Source: Kribbella steppae (GTDB lineage Bacteria; Actinomycetota; Actinomycetes; Propionibacteriales; Kribbellaceae). Taken from it: a stretch of 64,000 nucleotides of DNA. The stretch spans positions 1-64,000 of the forward strand of contig NZ_SLWN01000011.1 in NCBI RefSeq assembly GCF_004342025.1, read 5' to 3'. The notes under the pieces were generated by a model, which was not told where the DNA came from, made no database searches, and worked only from the letters and a program-made list of their open reading frames with translations. Below are positions 51,045 through 59,811 of the stretch, piece after piece. The position numbers and the translations under genes were made by a program. Every line of letters starts with the position of its first letter. Positions within the stretch are counted from its first letter, which is position 1.

Positions 51045-51848
51045 TCAGACCTTGAGGCGCATCACGACGAAGCCCCACGGATTGCGCGGGTCGTCGGAGC
51101 TGCGGAGTTCGTCGCGGCCGGTTGCCTTGAAGCCGAGCTTCTCGAACATCGACATCGTCCCCATATGTCCCAGCGTGCGGGTGGTCGCCGGGCATGCGTT
51201 GACCCGTCCGATGCCCGGGATCTCCTTGCTCGGCCAGTTCTGCTGGAGGTAATCCAGCACTTCCGGCGACCGGTGGCCGAATGTCTTGCGCAGCTTTCCC
51301 ACCATGGGATCGTGGTGCGGGAAGGCCATCGGTGTCGCCCCGATCCAGCCTCCGCCGTGTTTCCGGATCGCCGCGACCGCCGCAGCCAACCCCGTGCCGG
51401 CCACGCCCTGTCTGCGGTACGTCATCAGAGTTGTCAGGCAGGTGATCCGCCACTGCGACGAGGGATGCCGGGCGAACATCTGCTCCGGAATCTTGTGATC
51501 GCACTCAAGCGGTACTTCGTCCGCGCGACCGAAGTGACACCAGCCGACCGGCTCGCCGTCGGCGTACACCAGGATCCCGTGCGCCTGCCAGCTCCGAACC
51601 AGTTCCTTGACCGCGCTCAACTGCTGGGCGCGCATCCACTCCTGGTGCGGGAACTGCTTCTGGGATCGGTCTGGAGCCCCCAGGCGATCAGCTCGCTCCT
51701 TCGCCGTACCCGCAAGCGGAGTCAGATGCCGACCGAAGAAGTAGAGGGTGCAGGCACAACCGTGGACCTGAGAGAAGAACTGCTCGAAGTCGGGAAACGT
51801 GCGCATCGACAGTTCCCGCGTCGTCAACCTGACCGCATCCGCCGCCAT
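51045..51848 (-). CDS. GNAT-family acetyltransferase
   Basis: 267 residues. The N-terminal part includes CTLYFFGRHLTPLAGTAKER, and the GNAT core has GILVYADGEPVGWCHFGRAD (beta4), WRITCLTTLMTYRRQGVAGT (acyl-CoA pyrophosphate loop, RRQGVAG) and a late TMSMFEKLGFKATGR. It resembles the actinobacterial group of longer GNAT proteins with an N-terminal extension and five cysteines. The substrate is unknown. Single gene on the minus strand, 50 bases upstream of the DHFR-like gene. Confidence 0.82.
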   Translation of the reverse strand: MAADAVRLTTRELSMRTFPDFEQFFSQVHGCACTLYFFGRHLTPLAGTAKERADRLGAPDRSQKQFPHQEWMRAQQLSAVKELVRSWQAHGILVYADGEPVGWCHFGRADEVPLECDHKIPEQMFARHPSSQWRITCLTTLMTYRRQGVAGTGLAAAVAAIRKHGGGWIGATPMAFPHHDPMVGKLRKTFGHRSPEVLDYLQQNWPSKEIPGIGRVNACPATTRTLGHMGTMSMFEKLGFKATGRDELRSSDDPRNPWGFVVMRLKV

Positions 51849-51898
51849 CAGTCACCTCCGCTCGAGCGGTCGACCTGGCTGCCCAAACCGTACCCGCC

Positions 51899-52480
51899 TT
51901 AGCTGTGCAGGGTGGGCCGGTAGATGAGCTCTTGGGTGTGGCCGTCGAGCGTGCGGCTCTCGATCAGCTCGAGGTCGAAGTCGGCCGCACCCTGGAAGAT
52001 CGGGTCCACTCCGGTCTGTCCGGTGATCACCGGGAAGAGCGTCACCTGGACGCGGTCGACCAGACCGGCGGCCATCAGCGCCCGGTTCAGCGACAGGCTG
52101 CCGTGCGAGCGCAACGGCACCTCGGACTCCTCCTTCAGCCGGGCGACGATGTCGACGGCGTCGCCGCTCGCGAGGGTCGCGTTCGACCAGTCGAGCGGTC
52201 CTTCGAGTGTGCTCGACACCACGGTCGTCGGCAGGCTCATCATCCGGGTGTTCACCGGGTCGTCCACCTTGGACTCCGCGGCGCTCGGGCCGAGCACCTG
52301 CACGAATTGCCGATAGGTGTTGGCCCCGAGGACCATCCGCTGCTCCTCCCCGTACAAGGCGAGGCGGCGGTCGAGAAACTCAGGCCCAGCTTTACCCCAG
52401 TAGCCGCCCCAGTCGCCACCGTCGTACGAGCCGAAGCCGTCGAGGCTGGAGAAGATGTCGAAGGTGTAGGTCGCGGTCAT
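51899..52480 (-). CDS. Dihydrofolate reductase-like (RibD C-terminal) oxidoreductase
   Basis: 193 residues from ATG 52480 with GGAGG upstream. The NADPH-binding pattern is present: YTFDIFSSLDGFGSYDGGDW at the N-terminus, MVLGANTYRQFVQVL near residue 55, LRSHGSLSLNRALMAAGLVD and RVQVTLFPVITGQTG. This DHFR-like family is common in soil actinobacteria, where true folate reduction is usually done by a separate folA. The physiological substrate is unknown. The open frame extends upstream to 53065, but that part is shadow of the Nudix gene. Confidence 0.86.
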   Translation of the reverse strand: MTATYTFDIFSSLDGFGSYDGGDWGGYWGKAGPEFLDRRLALYGEEQRMVLGANTYRQFVQVLGPSAAESKVDDPVNTRMMSLPTTVVSSTLEGPLDWSNATLASGDAVDIVARLKEESEVPLRSHGSLSLNRALMAAGLVDRVQVTLFPVITGQTGVDPIFQGAADFDLELIESRTLDGHTQELIYRPTLHS

Positions 52481-52624
52481 GATGGCCTCCTTGCGTACGG
52501 TGGGGCGCCCCCTCATGGGCGCCCCCTTACCCCTGCTACGAACACCTCGACCCTGATCCGACACCGCCTCCCGGTTTTCTCCCGAGGACCTTCTGTTGTC
52601 GGTGGGGGTTACTAGGGTGCCTGT

Positions 52625-53074
52625 ATGGATCGGTTTCGGGTGGTTCCGGCGGCATACGTGGTGTTGCGGCGGGGGGATGAGGTGTTGATGTTGCTGCGGG
52701 CCAACACCGGCTACATGGACGGGCACTGGGCGGTGCCGGCGGGGCATGTGGAGAAGGATGAGTCGGTGTTCGGGGCGGCGATCCGGGAGGCGCGGGAAGA
52801 GGTTGGGGTGGAGATCGATCCGGCTGACCTGGTGCCGGTCACCGCGATGCATCGGACCGGTGGGAACGGGGATCCGATCGACGAGCGGGTGGACTTCTTC
52901 TTCACCGCGTCGAGGTGGAGTGGCGAGCCGCGGCTGATGGAGCCGGGGAAGGCTGATGCCCTCGACTGGTTCGCGCTCGACAAACTGCCTGATCCTGTGG
53001 TGCCGCATGAGGCGCGCGTTCTGGCCGGGCTGTACGGCGGTGGGCTTCCCGCCGTGATCGCCCACGGCTTCTGA
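52625..53074 (+). CDS. Nudix hydrolase
   Basis: 149 residues. Complete Nudix box: GHVEKDESVFGAAIREAREE followed by VGVE (G-x5-E-x7-REUxEExGU). The preceding YVVLRRGDEVLMLLRANTGY and GHWAVPAG are the typical first strands. It hydrolyses nucleoside-diphosphate-linked compounds; the subgroup resembles MutT-like sanitising enzymes, but the substrate cannot be fixed. Divergent from the DHFR-like gene with a 144-base gap. Confidence 0.92.
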   Translation: MDRFRVVPAAYVVLRRGDEVLMLLRANTGYMDGHWAVPAGHVEKDESVFGAAIREAREEVGVEIDPADLVPVTAMHRTGGNGDPIDERVDFFFTASRWSGEPRLMEPGKADALDWFALDKLPDPVVPHEARVLAGLYGGGLPAVIAHGF

Positions 53075-53174
53075 CCAGCCCTCCCGCGCCGCCCAGGGTT
53101 CTTCTCGGGTTCATCGACCGATGAGCTGAACCGCTTTAGAGTTTCCTGCTGTGTCAGCGAGCTCTGGAGGCGGG

Positions 53175-54995
53175 ATGGACGAGCGGTACGACGGAACGAG
53201 TCGGCGGCGGCTGCTGCAAGCGGGCGCACTCGGCGCCGGCGCGGTGATCGCACCAGGCGTGCTGAGTGCCGGGAAGGCCGCGGCGGACTCGACTGCGGCC
53301 GCCACCACAACACGAGCCGATACCGAACACCCGCGCTTCACGCTGGCCGTCGTACCGGACACGCAATATCTGTTCGACCTGGATCGTGGTGATGCGACGC
53401 CCTTGATCGCGAGCTTCGAGTACCTGATCGACCAGCAGTCGGCCGAGAACATCGTCTTCACCGCGCATCTCGGTGACGTGGTGGAGAACGCGCTGGCGTC
53501 CGAGTTCGCCCAGGCCGACCCGGTGTTCACGGTCCTCGACCGGGCCCGGATGCCGTACAGCGTGCTGGCCGGCAACCACGACGTCGACGCGTCCAAGGAC
53601 GACACTCGCGGCGACTCGGCGTACCTGCGGACCTTCGGGCCGCAGCGGTTCCGCCGGATGTCGACGTACGGCGGCTCCACCCAGAACGGCTACAACAGCT
53701 ACCACGTGTTCCGCGCGGCCGGCCGACAGTGGTTGCTACTGGCAATGGACTGGCGACCGTCCGACGCGAGTTTCGCCTGGGCCCGCGGGGTGATCGCGGC
53801 CCACCCGCGGCTGCCCGCCATCCTCACCACACACGAACTCGTGAACGCCGACCACGGCAACCCGGTGGCGTACTTCACCGACCACGGCAACCGGGTCTGG
53901 GACCAGTTGGTGGAGGACAACGACCAGATCTTCCTCACCCTGAACGGGCACTTCTGGCCGCCCGGCCGGGTGGTCCGGAAGAATGCCGCCGGCAACGACG
54001 TGCACCTGCACCTGACCAACTACCAGGACCGGTACTACGGCGGATCGGCGATGATCCGGCTCTACCACTTCGACCTGGCCCGGAACACGATCGACGTCGA
54101 GACGATCGCACCGTGGATCCTCGACCAGGACCCGGCCCGGCGCAGTGAGCTGGCCGAGGGTGAGATCGAGCTGACCGACGACACCAACCGGTTCAGCGTG
54201 CCGATCGACTTCGATCAGCGGTTCGCCGGGTTCGCCCCGATCCCGGTCCGCCCGGCCCGGCCGGCCAAGCAGCTCGTCGTTCCGGGCACAGCGGCGTACT
54301 GGAGATTCGACGGACCGCTGTCGGACCAGGTGACCGATCACTCGGGTCAGGGCAACCACCTGACGCGGGTGCTGCTGTCCGAGGACGGGATCAGCGCCTC
54401 GGCGGAGTACCACCCGGACCAGCCTGGGCACGCCAGCTGGTTGTTTGCCGGCGGCAAGAAGCCGGCCCGTGGCGGCTACCTGCGTACGGCGGACAACGCG
54501 CCGCTCAACGCGATGACATTCAGCAAGGGCTACACGATCGAGGCGTTCGTGAAGCTGACCGACGACGGCGCCGACCACGCCTGGCAGGGACTGCTCAGCC
54601 GGATGGGCACCGGCGCGGACGCGGGGAAGACCGGCAGCGACCCGTCCGAGCCGGTCGTCAACCTCGCCTTCTCCGGCGGCCGCCAACTGCAGTGGGCGGT
54701 GTATCCGCTGGACCGCAACGACACCTTCACCAACTGGGGCCACGAGCGGGTCGCCGGCCAGTGGTTCCACCTCGCGGTGGTCAACGACGGACGGCACTCC
54801 ACCCTGTACGTCGACTCGTCACCGCTGCTCCGCAACCCGGCGACCCCGTCCAACGGACTCGCGACCGCCGGCAAACCGTGGCTAGTCGCCGCCAACCACT
54901 ACGACAACGTCATCGAGCAAGCCTTCGCCGGCCACATCGGCGAACTCCGTATCGTCACGCGCGCCCTGAAACCGTCGCAGTTCCTGAACGCCTAG
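53175..54995 (+). CDS. Tat-exported metallophosphoesterase with C-terminal LamG domain
   Basis: 606 residues from ATG 53175, with GGAGG upstream. Twin-arginine signal TSRRRLLQAGALGAGAVIAP. The calcineurin-like phosphoesterase core shows VVPDTQYLF, VFTAHLGDVVENA, VLAGNHDVDASKDD, ILTTHELVN and FLTLNGHFWP, so the dimetal ligands are intact. From about residue 375 a concanavalin/LamG domain follows (AYWRFDGPLSDQVTDHSGQG to the end), likely for binding a polysaccharide or cell surface. Acts outside the cell on phosphate esters or phosphodiesters. Ends at a long inverted repeat shared with the convergent kinase gene. Confidence 0.9.
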   Translation: MDERYDGTSRRRLLQAGALGAGAVIAPGVLSAGKAAADSTAAATTTRADTEHPRFTLAVVPDTQYLFDLDRGDATPLIASFEYLIDQQSAENIVFTAHLGDVVENALASEFAQADPVFTVLDRARMPYSVLAGNHDVDASKDDTRGDSAYLRTFGPQRFRRMSTYGGSTQNGYNSYHVFRAAGRQWLLLAMDWRPSDASFAWARGVIAAHPRLPAILTTHELVNADHGNPVAYFTDHGNRVWDQLVEDNDQIFLTLNGHFWPPGRVVRKNAAGNDVHLHLTNYQDRYYGGSAMIRLYHFDLARNTIDVETIAPWILDQDPARRSELAEGEIELTDDTNRFSVPIDFDQRFAGFAPIPVRPARPAKQLVVPGTAAYWRFDGPLSDQVTDHSGQGNHLTRVLLSEDGISASAEYHPDQPGHASWLFAGGKKPARGGYLRTADNAPLNAMTFSKGYTIEAFVKLTDDGADHAWQGLLSRMGTGADAGKTGSDPSEPVVNLAFSGGRQLQWAVYPLDRNDTFTNWGHERVAGQWFHLAVVNDGRHSTLYVDSSPLLRNPATPSNGLATAGKPWLVAANHYDNVIEQAFAGHIGELRIVTRALKPSQFLNA

Positions 54996-54997
54996 GT

Positions 54998-55093
54998 ACC
55001 GAAGGACAGGAGGTAGTGCCCCCTTCGTGCCAAGCCTGAGCGCAGGCCGGCCTGGCTCCGGTCCGGCGAGGCGAGGACCTCCTGTCCTTCGGT
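54998..55093. terminator. Long inverted repeat between convergent genes
   Basis: ACCGAAGGACAGGAGGT (54998-55014) is repeated perfectly inverted at 55077-55093. The 62-base interior can form its own stem (GCC..GGC elements around 55030-55055). It lies exactly between the stop of the phosphoesterase (54995) and that of the APH kinase (55104). It may be a bidirectional terminator, though the loop is unusually long. Confidence 0.55.
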
Positions 55094-55103
55094 CCCCCAA
55101 CCG

Positions 55104-55796
55104 TCAGAGATACGAGCGGATCAGGTCTTCCTGCGCCGGCAGGAGGGCCAGCTCCTCGGGGGTGAGGGTGACGTTGCGCCCGCGTACGGCGAGGGCGTCG
55201 GCGAGACCCGGCGTGGGGTCGATGGAGTTGGCGAGGTAGGCACCGAGGGCTTCGCGCAGAAGCGGAGTCAGGGCTTCGAACGACGGGTCGAGCGCGACCT
55301 GGGCGAAGATGATCGCGGTCATCGCGATGTCGAACTCCGGCGTGCCTTCCTCGGCGTTGCGCCAGTCGATGACGACCGGTCCGTCGGCGGTCGCGATCAC
55401 GTTGAGCGGGTGCAGATCGCCGTGGACGACGACCTGGCCCGGCGTACCGCTGGGCGCGGGGATCGCCTGCAGGCGGCGGTGCAGATCGGCGTGGATCTCG
55501 CCGACCTCGGTCGCGTTGAGGTCACCGGCCATGGCGGCGTCCCCGAGCGTCGGCCCGTCGAGTCGCTGGATGACCATGTCCGGGCCGGAAACCTCGCGCA
55601 CCGCCGGCACGGGATAGTCGAACTTCGCGACGTGACGCATGAAGTCGGCCTCGTCGCGCACCGGGTGCCCGTTGCGGTAGCGCCGCAGCACCCAGGAGTC
55701 GTCGAGCGCGTAAACATCCGCATCCCGCCCCGCCGCGAACGGCTGCGCGTCAGGGGGAAGGAGAGGCGCGCGCTCAGCGGCCGGCCGGTCGGTCAC
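55104..55796 (-). CDS. APH-family phosphotransferase downstream of miaB
   Basis: 230 residues, short for this fold. The catalytic loop VVVHGDLHPLNVIATADGP and metal site VVIDWRNAEEGTPEFDIAMT are intact; the N-lobe begins FAAGRDADVYALDDSWVLRR. It is a small APH/Fructosamine-kinase-like enzyme of unknown substrate. The GTG at 55796 overlaps the miaB stop (GTGA), so it is coupled to miaB, a position seen for small kinases in related actinobacteria. A longer start would lie within miaB. Confidence 0.82.
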   Translation of the reverse strand: MTDRPAAERAPLLPPDAQPFAAGRDADVYALDDSWVLRRYRNGHPVRDEADFMRHVAKFDYPVPAVREVSGPDMVIQRLDGPTLGDAAMAGDLNATEVGEIHADLHRRLQAIPAPSGTPGQVVVHGDLHPLNVIATADGPVVIDWRNAEEGTPEFDIAMTAIIFAQVALDPSFEALTPLLREALGAYLANSIDPTPGLADALAVRGRNVTLTPEELALLPAQEDLIRSYL

Positions 55797-57265
55797 CCGA
55801 CCTGGCAGCCGCCGACTGCCGGCTCGAGCGGTTGGGCGCCGATGGTGGGCATGCCGAGCATCACGCCGGGCGTCGACGCCGGTTGGCCCTGCGCCGCTTC
55901 CCACGCGTCGCCGGCGCGCGTACGCCGTACCGACCCGAAGACATCCGCGACCAGGTGGTGCGGGGCGCCGTAGGTGACCTCGACCGTTGCCAGGTCACCC
56001 GGTCGCGGCGCCTCGACCCCCTCGGGAAGGGCGAAGTGGACCAGCCGGTTGTCGCGAGCCCGCCCGCTCAGCCGGTGGGTGGCGGCGTCCTTGCGCCCCT
56101 CCCCCTCGGCCACGAGCACCTCGAGCGACCGCCCGACGATCTTCTTGTTCTCCTCCCAGGCCATCTCGTCCTGCAACGCGACCAACCGCTCGTACCGATC
56201 CTGTACGACGTGGCGCGGGACCTGCTCCTCCATCGACTCCGCCGGCGTGCCCGGGCGCTTGGAGTACTGGAAGGTGAACGCACCCGCGAAGCGCGCCTGC
56301 CGGACCACGTCGAGCGTGCCCTGGAAGTCCTCCTCGGTCTCCCCCGGGAAGCCGACGATGATGTCGGTGGTGATCGCCGCGTCCGGCATCGCCGTACGGA
56401 CGTCCTCGATGATCTTGAGGTAGCGGTCTCGGCGGTAGGACCGGCGCATCGACTTCAAGATCCGGTCTGAGCCGGACTGCAGCGGCATGTGCAGCGAGGG
56501 CATCACGTTCGGCGTCTCGGCCATCGCCTCGATCACGTCCGCGGTGAAGTCCCGCGGGTGCGGCGAGGTGAACCGGACCCGCTCGAGTCCGTCGATCGTG
56601 CCGCAGGCGCGGAGCAGTTTGCCGAAGGCGTAGCGGTCGCCGAATTCGACGCCGTACGAGTTCACGTTCTGACCGAGCAGGGTCACCTCGAGCACGCCCT
56701 CGGCGACCAGTGCCTCGACCTCGGCCAGTACGTCGCCCGGCCGACGGTCCTTCTCGCGGCCGCGCAGCGCCGGGACGATGCAGAACGTGCAGGTGTTGTT
56801 GCAGCCGACGCTGATCGACACCCAGGCCGAGTACGGCGACTCGCGCCGGGTCGGCAGCGTGGACGGGAACACCTCGAGCGACTCGAGGATCTCGACCTGC
56901 GACTCCTTCTGCACCCTGGCCCGCTCCAGCAGCACCGGCAGCGAACCGATGTTGTGGGTCCCGAAGACGACGTCCACCCAGGGCGCCTTCTTGGTGATGC
57001 TGGCCTTGTCCTTCTGCGCCAGGCAGCCGCCGACGGCGATCTGCATCCCGGGGTTCTTGGCCTTCACCGGCGCCAGGTGGCCGAGGTTGCCGTACAGCTT
57101 GTTGTCGGCGTTCTCCCGGACCGCGCAGGTGTTGAAGACGACCACGTCGGCCTGGTCGCCCTCGGGCGCGCGGACATAGCCCGCGTCCTCCAGCAGCCCG
57201 CGCAGCCGCTCGGAGTCGTGGACGTTCATCTGGCACCCGTAGGTGCGGACCTCATAAGTACGCAT
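55793..57265 (-). CDS. miaB: tRNA-2-methylthio-N6-dimethylallyladenosine synthase MiaB
   Basis: 490 residues. The N-terminal UPF0004 cluster cysteines are in RTYGCQMNVHDSE, VVFNTCAVREN and IAVGGCLAQKD, the radical-SAM triad in SVGCNNTCTFCIVPALRGRE, and a TRAM domain (VGRSLEVLVAEGEGRK onward) ends the conserved part. It adds the methylthio group to i6A37 made by MiaA. ATG 57265 with AGGTGG upstream is preferred to a GTG three codons earlier. The C-terminal 35 residues are variable. Confidence 0.96.
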   Translation of the reverse strand: MRTYEVRTYGCQMNVHDSERLRGLLEDAGYVRAPEGDQADVVVFNTCAVRENADNKLYGNLGHLAPVKAKNPGMQIAVGGCLAQKDKASITKKAPWVDVVFGTHNIGSLPVLLERARVQKESQVEILESLEVFPSTLPTRRESPYSAWVSISVGCNNTCTFCIVPALRGREKDRRPGDVLAEVEALVAEGVLEVTLLGQNVNSYGVEFGDRYAFGKLLRACGTIDGLERVRFTSPHPRDFTADVIEAMAETPNVMPSLHMPLQSGSDRILKSMRRSYRRDRYLKIIEDVRTAMPDAAITTDIIVGFPGETEEDFQGTLDVVRQARFAGAFTFQYSKRPGTPAESMEEQVPRHVVQDRYERLVALQDEMAWEENKKIVGRSLEVLVAEGEGRKDAATHRLSGRARDNRLVHFALPEGVEAPRPGDLATVEVTYGAPHHLVADVFGSVRRTRAGDAWEAAQGQPASTPGVMLGMPTIGAQPLEPAVGGCQVG

Positions 57266-57366
57266 GACAGCCACCTAGAGTACGTGCCGCGGTAGACATT
57301 CCCCTACCTGGGATGCGCGGCCTGCACCCCCTGACCCGCGGCGGCGCGACGAGAATAGTGAAGGGC

Positions 57367-58881
57367 ATGAACAGTTCTCGTCGTCAGTTCCTCGCCCGTA
57401 CCGCCGCCGGTGCCGCTGTCATCGCCGGGGGCTCCGTCAGCACCGGCCTGGTCAGGCCGCTCGCGGCCGTCGGTGCGACACCCCTCACCGCGCTCACCAA
57501 GGTCACCGTCATCGACGTCGCGACCGGCCGCCGGGACCGCCACCAGACCGTCCTGATCAGCGGCGACCGGATCATCGGCGTCGGCCGCCACCTCCCGGTC
57601 CCGCGCGGGGCCGTCGAACTCGACCTGGCCGGGAAGTTCGTCATCCCCGGTCTCTCCGACATGCACGTCCACAGCCTCGGAGACGAGCGGGTCTCTCCCC
57701 CGCTGTACCTCGCGAACGGGATCACCACGGTCCGCGAGATGGCCGGCAACAACCCGGCGCTGTACGACTGGCGCGACCGGATCGAGGCCGGCACCCTACT
57801 CGGGCCGCGGATGGTCGTCGCGAGCAACATCATCGACGGCGACCCCACCCTGTGGGACCAGAACCTGATCCAGGTGATCGTGGTCGACGACGAGCCGTCC
57901 GCGCGGGCCGCCGTACGCCGGGTCAAGGCCGAAGGCGCCGACTTCGTCAAGGTCTACTCACGCCTGAGCCCCACGTCGTACGCCGCCATCCTCGACGAGG
58001 CCCGCAGGAACGGCGTGACCGTGCACGGCCACGGGCCCGACCAGCTCACCTCGAAGCAGGTCAGCAACGCCGGGCAGCGCAGCATCGAGCACATCCACTC
58101 GCTCGGTCTCGCCGTCTCCACCCGGGAGGCCGAGGTACGGCGGATGCTCCTCGACATCACCGTGACGTCGGGCGACTACAACTCCTGGTTCCGGCAGCTG
58201 CACCCGATCGAGTGGATCGCGGCGCACACCTTCAGCCGGGCCCGCGCCGCGGACGTGTTCGGCACGCTGCGACGCAACCGCACCCGGGTCACACCGACGC
58301 TCACCATGCACACCGTGCTCGACCAGCCCGACCACGCAGCCCTCGATCCCGCGTTGGCGAAGTACCTGAGCGAGGACGCTGTCTTCGCCTACGACTACGC
58401 CCTCAACACCCTCTACAAGGCCAACCGCCCGGCCGAGGAGATCGCCCGCCAGCGCCAGATGTGGGCGTGGCGGCAACGATTCGTCGGCGAGCTGTTCGCG
58501 CACGACGTCCCGATCCTGGCCGGCACCGACACCGGTACGCCGTACTCCGTCCCCGGCTTCGCCCTGCACGACGAACTCGAGCACCTCGTCGACGCCGGTG
58601 CGACCCCGCGCCAGGCCCTGTACGCCGCCACCGTCGAGCCGGCCCGGTTCCTCGGGCTACGGGCGGATCTGGGCTCGGTCGAACCCCGCAAGATCGCGGA
58701 TCTCGTCGTCCTGGATGCGGACCCGTTGACCGACATCCGCAACACTCGCCGGATCCATAGCGTGATCACCCGCGGCCGGGTGATCTCCCCGACGGCGCGG
58801 CAGCGGATGCTCGCCGAGGTGGAGGCGGCGGTGAAGGAGCCTCCGACCGCGGCCACGATCGCCGCGAGTGGGTGCTGCTGA
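57367..58881 (+). CDS. Exported amidohydrolase (Tat signal)
   Basis: 504 residues. Tat-type signal SSRRQFLARTAAGAAVIAGG. The metal-dependent hydrolase core follows: DMHVHS (first metal His pair), carbamylated-Lys candidate in DFVKVYSRL, HGHGPDQ and EHIHSLG for the second metal, and LAGTDTGTPYSVPGFALHDE with the catalytic Asp. It belongs to the imidazolonepropionase/prolidase-like group of amidohydrolases. Substrate unknown; such exported enzymes act on cyclic amides or dipeptides. A strong terminator follows. Confidence 0.87.
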   Translation: MNSSRRQFLARTAAGAAVIAGGSVSTGLVRPLAAVGATPLTALTKVTVIDVATGRRDRHQTVLISGDRIIGVGRHLPVPRGAVELDLAGKFVIPGLSDMHVHSLGDERVSPPLYLANGITTVREMAGNNPALYDWRDRIEAGTLLGPRMVVASNIIDGDPTLWDQNLIQVIVVDDEPSARAAVRRVKAEGADFVKVYSRLSPTSYAAILDEARRNGVTVHGHGPDQLTSKQVSNAGQRSIEHIHSLGLAVSTREAEVRRMLLDITVTSGDYNSWFRQLHPIEWIAAHTFSRARAADVFGTLRRNRTRVTPTLTMHTVLDQPDHAALDPALAKYLSEDAVFAYDYALNTLYKANRPAEEIARQRQMWAWRQRFVGELFAHDVPILAGTDTGTPYSVPGFALHDELEHLVDAGATPRQALYAATVEPARFLGLRADLGSVEPRKIADLVVLDADPLTDIRNTRRIHSVITRGRVISPTARQRMLAEVEAAVKEPPTAATIAASGCC

Positions 58882-58891
58882 GCGACACTTC

Positions 58892-58925
58892 GAGCAGGCT
58901 GTGACCGGGTGGTCACAGCCTGCTC
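58892..58925 (+). terminator. Terminator after the amidohydrolase
   Basis: A perfect 15-bp stem GAGCAGGCTGTGACC / GGTCACAGCCTGCTC (58892-58906, 58911-58925) with a four-base loop, 11 bases after the stop codon. It separates the gene from the glutamate transporter. Confidence 0.85.
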
Positions 58926-59002
58926 AGCTATATTGCAGATCGTTACCACCGTGGAACCGACCAGCGCTGCGACGGAACCCAAGGCTCCGCTAGGTTCTGG
59001 CC

Positions 59003-59764
59003 ATGAGCGATTCCGGCACCTTGACGACAACCGGTCTGGTGGCCCTGACCGGCGTCAACAAACATTTCGGTGACCTGCACGTCCTGAAGGACATCAACCT
59101 GTCCATCGCCAAGGGCGAGGTCGTCGTGGTGATCGGCCCGTCCGGGTCCGGCAAGTCGACGCTCTGCCGCGCGATCAACCGGCTGGAACCGATCGACGAA
59201 GGCACCATCATGCTGGACGGACAGCCGCTGCCGAGCGAGGGCAAGGCCCTGGCAAAGCTGCGGGCAGATGTCGGCATGGTGTTCCAGTCGTTCAACCTGT
59301 TCGCGCACAAGACGATCCTGCAGAACGTCACGCTCGGCCCGTGCAAGGTCCGCAAGACGGACCCGAAGGCGGCCGAGCAGCGGGCGATGGAACTGCTGGA
59401 GCGGGTGGGGGTGGCCAACCAGGCCTCGAAGTACCCGGCTCAGCTGTCCGGTGGCCAGCAACAGCGCGTCGCGATCGCGCGGGCGCTGGCGATGGATCCG
59501 AAGGTCATCCTCTTCGACGAGCCCACCTCGGCGCTCGACCCGGAGATGATCCAGGAGGTCCTCGAGGTGATGATCGACCTGGCCAAGCAGGGCATGACGA
59601 TGGTCGTGGTCACGCACGAGATGGGCTTCGCGCGCACCGCCGCGAACCGGGTGGTGTTCATGGCCGATGGCGAGATCGTCGAGGAGGCCACTCCGGAGAT
59701 CTTCTTCACCAACCCCACCTCACGACGTGCCCAGGACTTCCTCGGCAAGATCCTGAAGCACTGA
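59003..59764 (+). CDS. gluA: Glutamate ABC transporter ATP-binding protein
   Basis: 253 residues. Walker A GPSGSGKSTLCRAINRL, Q-loop VFQSFNLFAHKTIL, signature QLSGGQQQRVAIARALAMDP, Walker B VILFDEPTSALDPEM and H-loop VVTHEMGFA, all of the polar-amino-acid (GlnQ/HisP) type. The gene order ATPase, lipoprotein, two permeases matches gluABCD of Corynebacterium. Its ATG follows the amidohydrolase terminator by about 75 bases, which hold the promoter. Confidence 0.94.
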   Translation: MSDSGTLTTTGLVALTGVNKHFGDLHVLKDINLSIAKGEVVVVIGPSGSGKSTLCRAINRLEPIDEGTIMLDGQPLPSEGKALAKLRADVGMVFQSFNLFAHKTILQNVTLGPCKVRKTDPKAAEQRAMELLERVGVANQASKYPAQLSGGQQQRVAIARALAMDPKVILFDEPTSALDPEMIQEVLEVMIDLAKQGMTMVVVTHEMGFARTAANRVVFMADGEIVEEATPEIFFTNPTSRRAQDFLGKILKH

Positions 59765-59811
59765 CGTCCGCCCGCTGCCGTACCAGCAACCACACGAAGG
59801 GGAACCAGATC

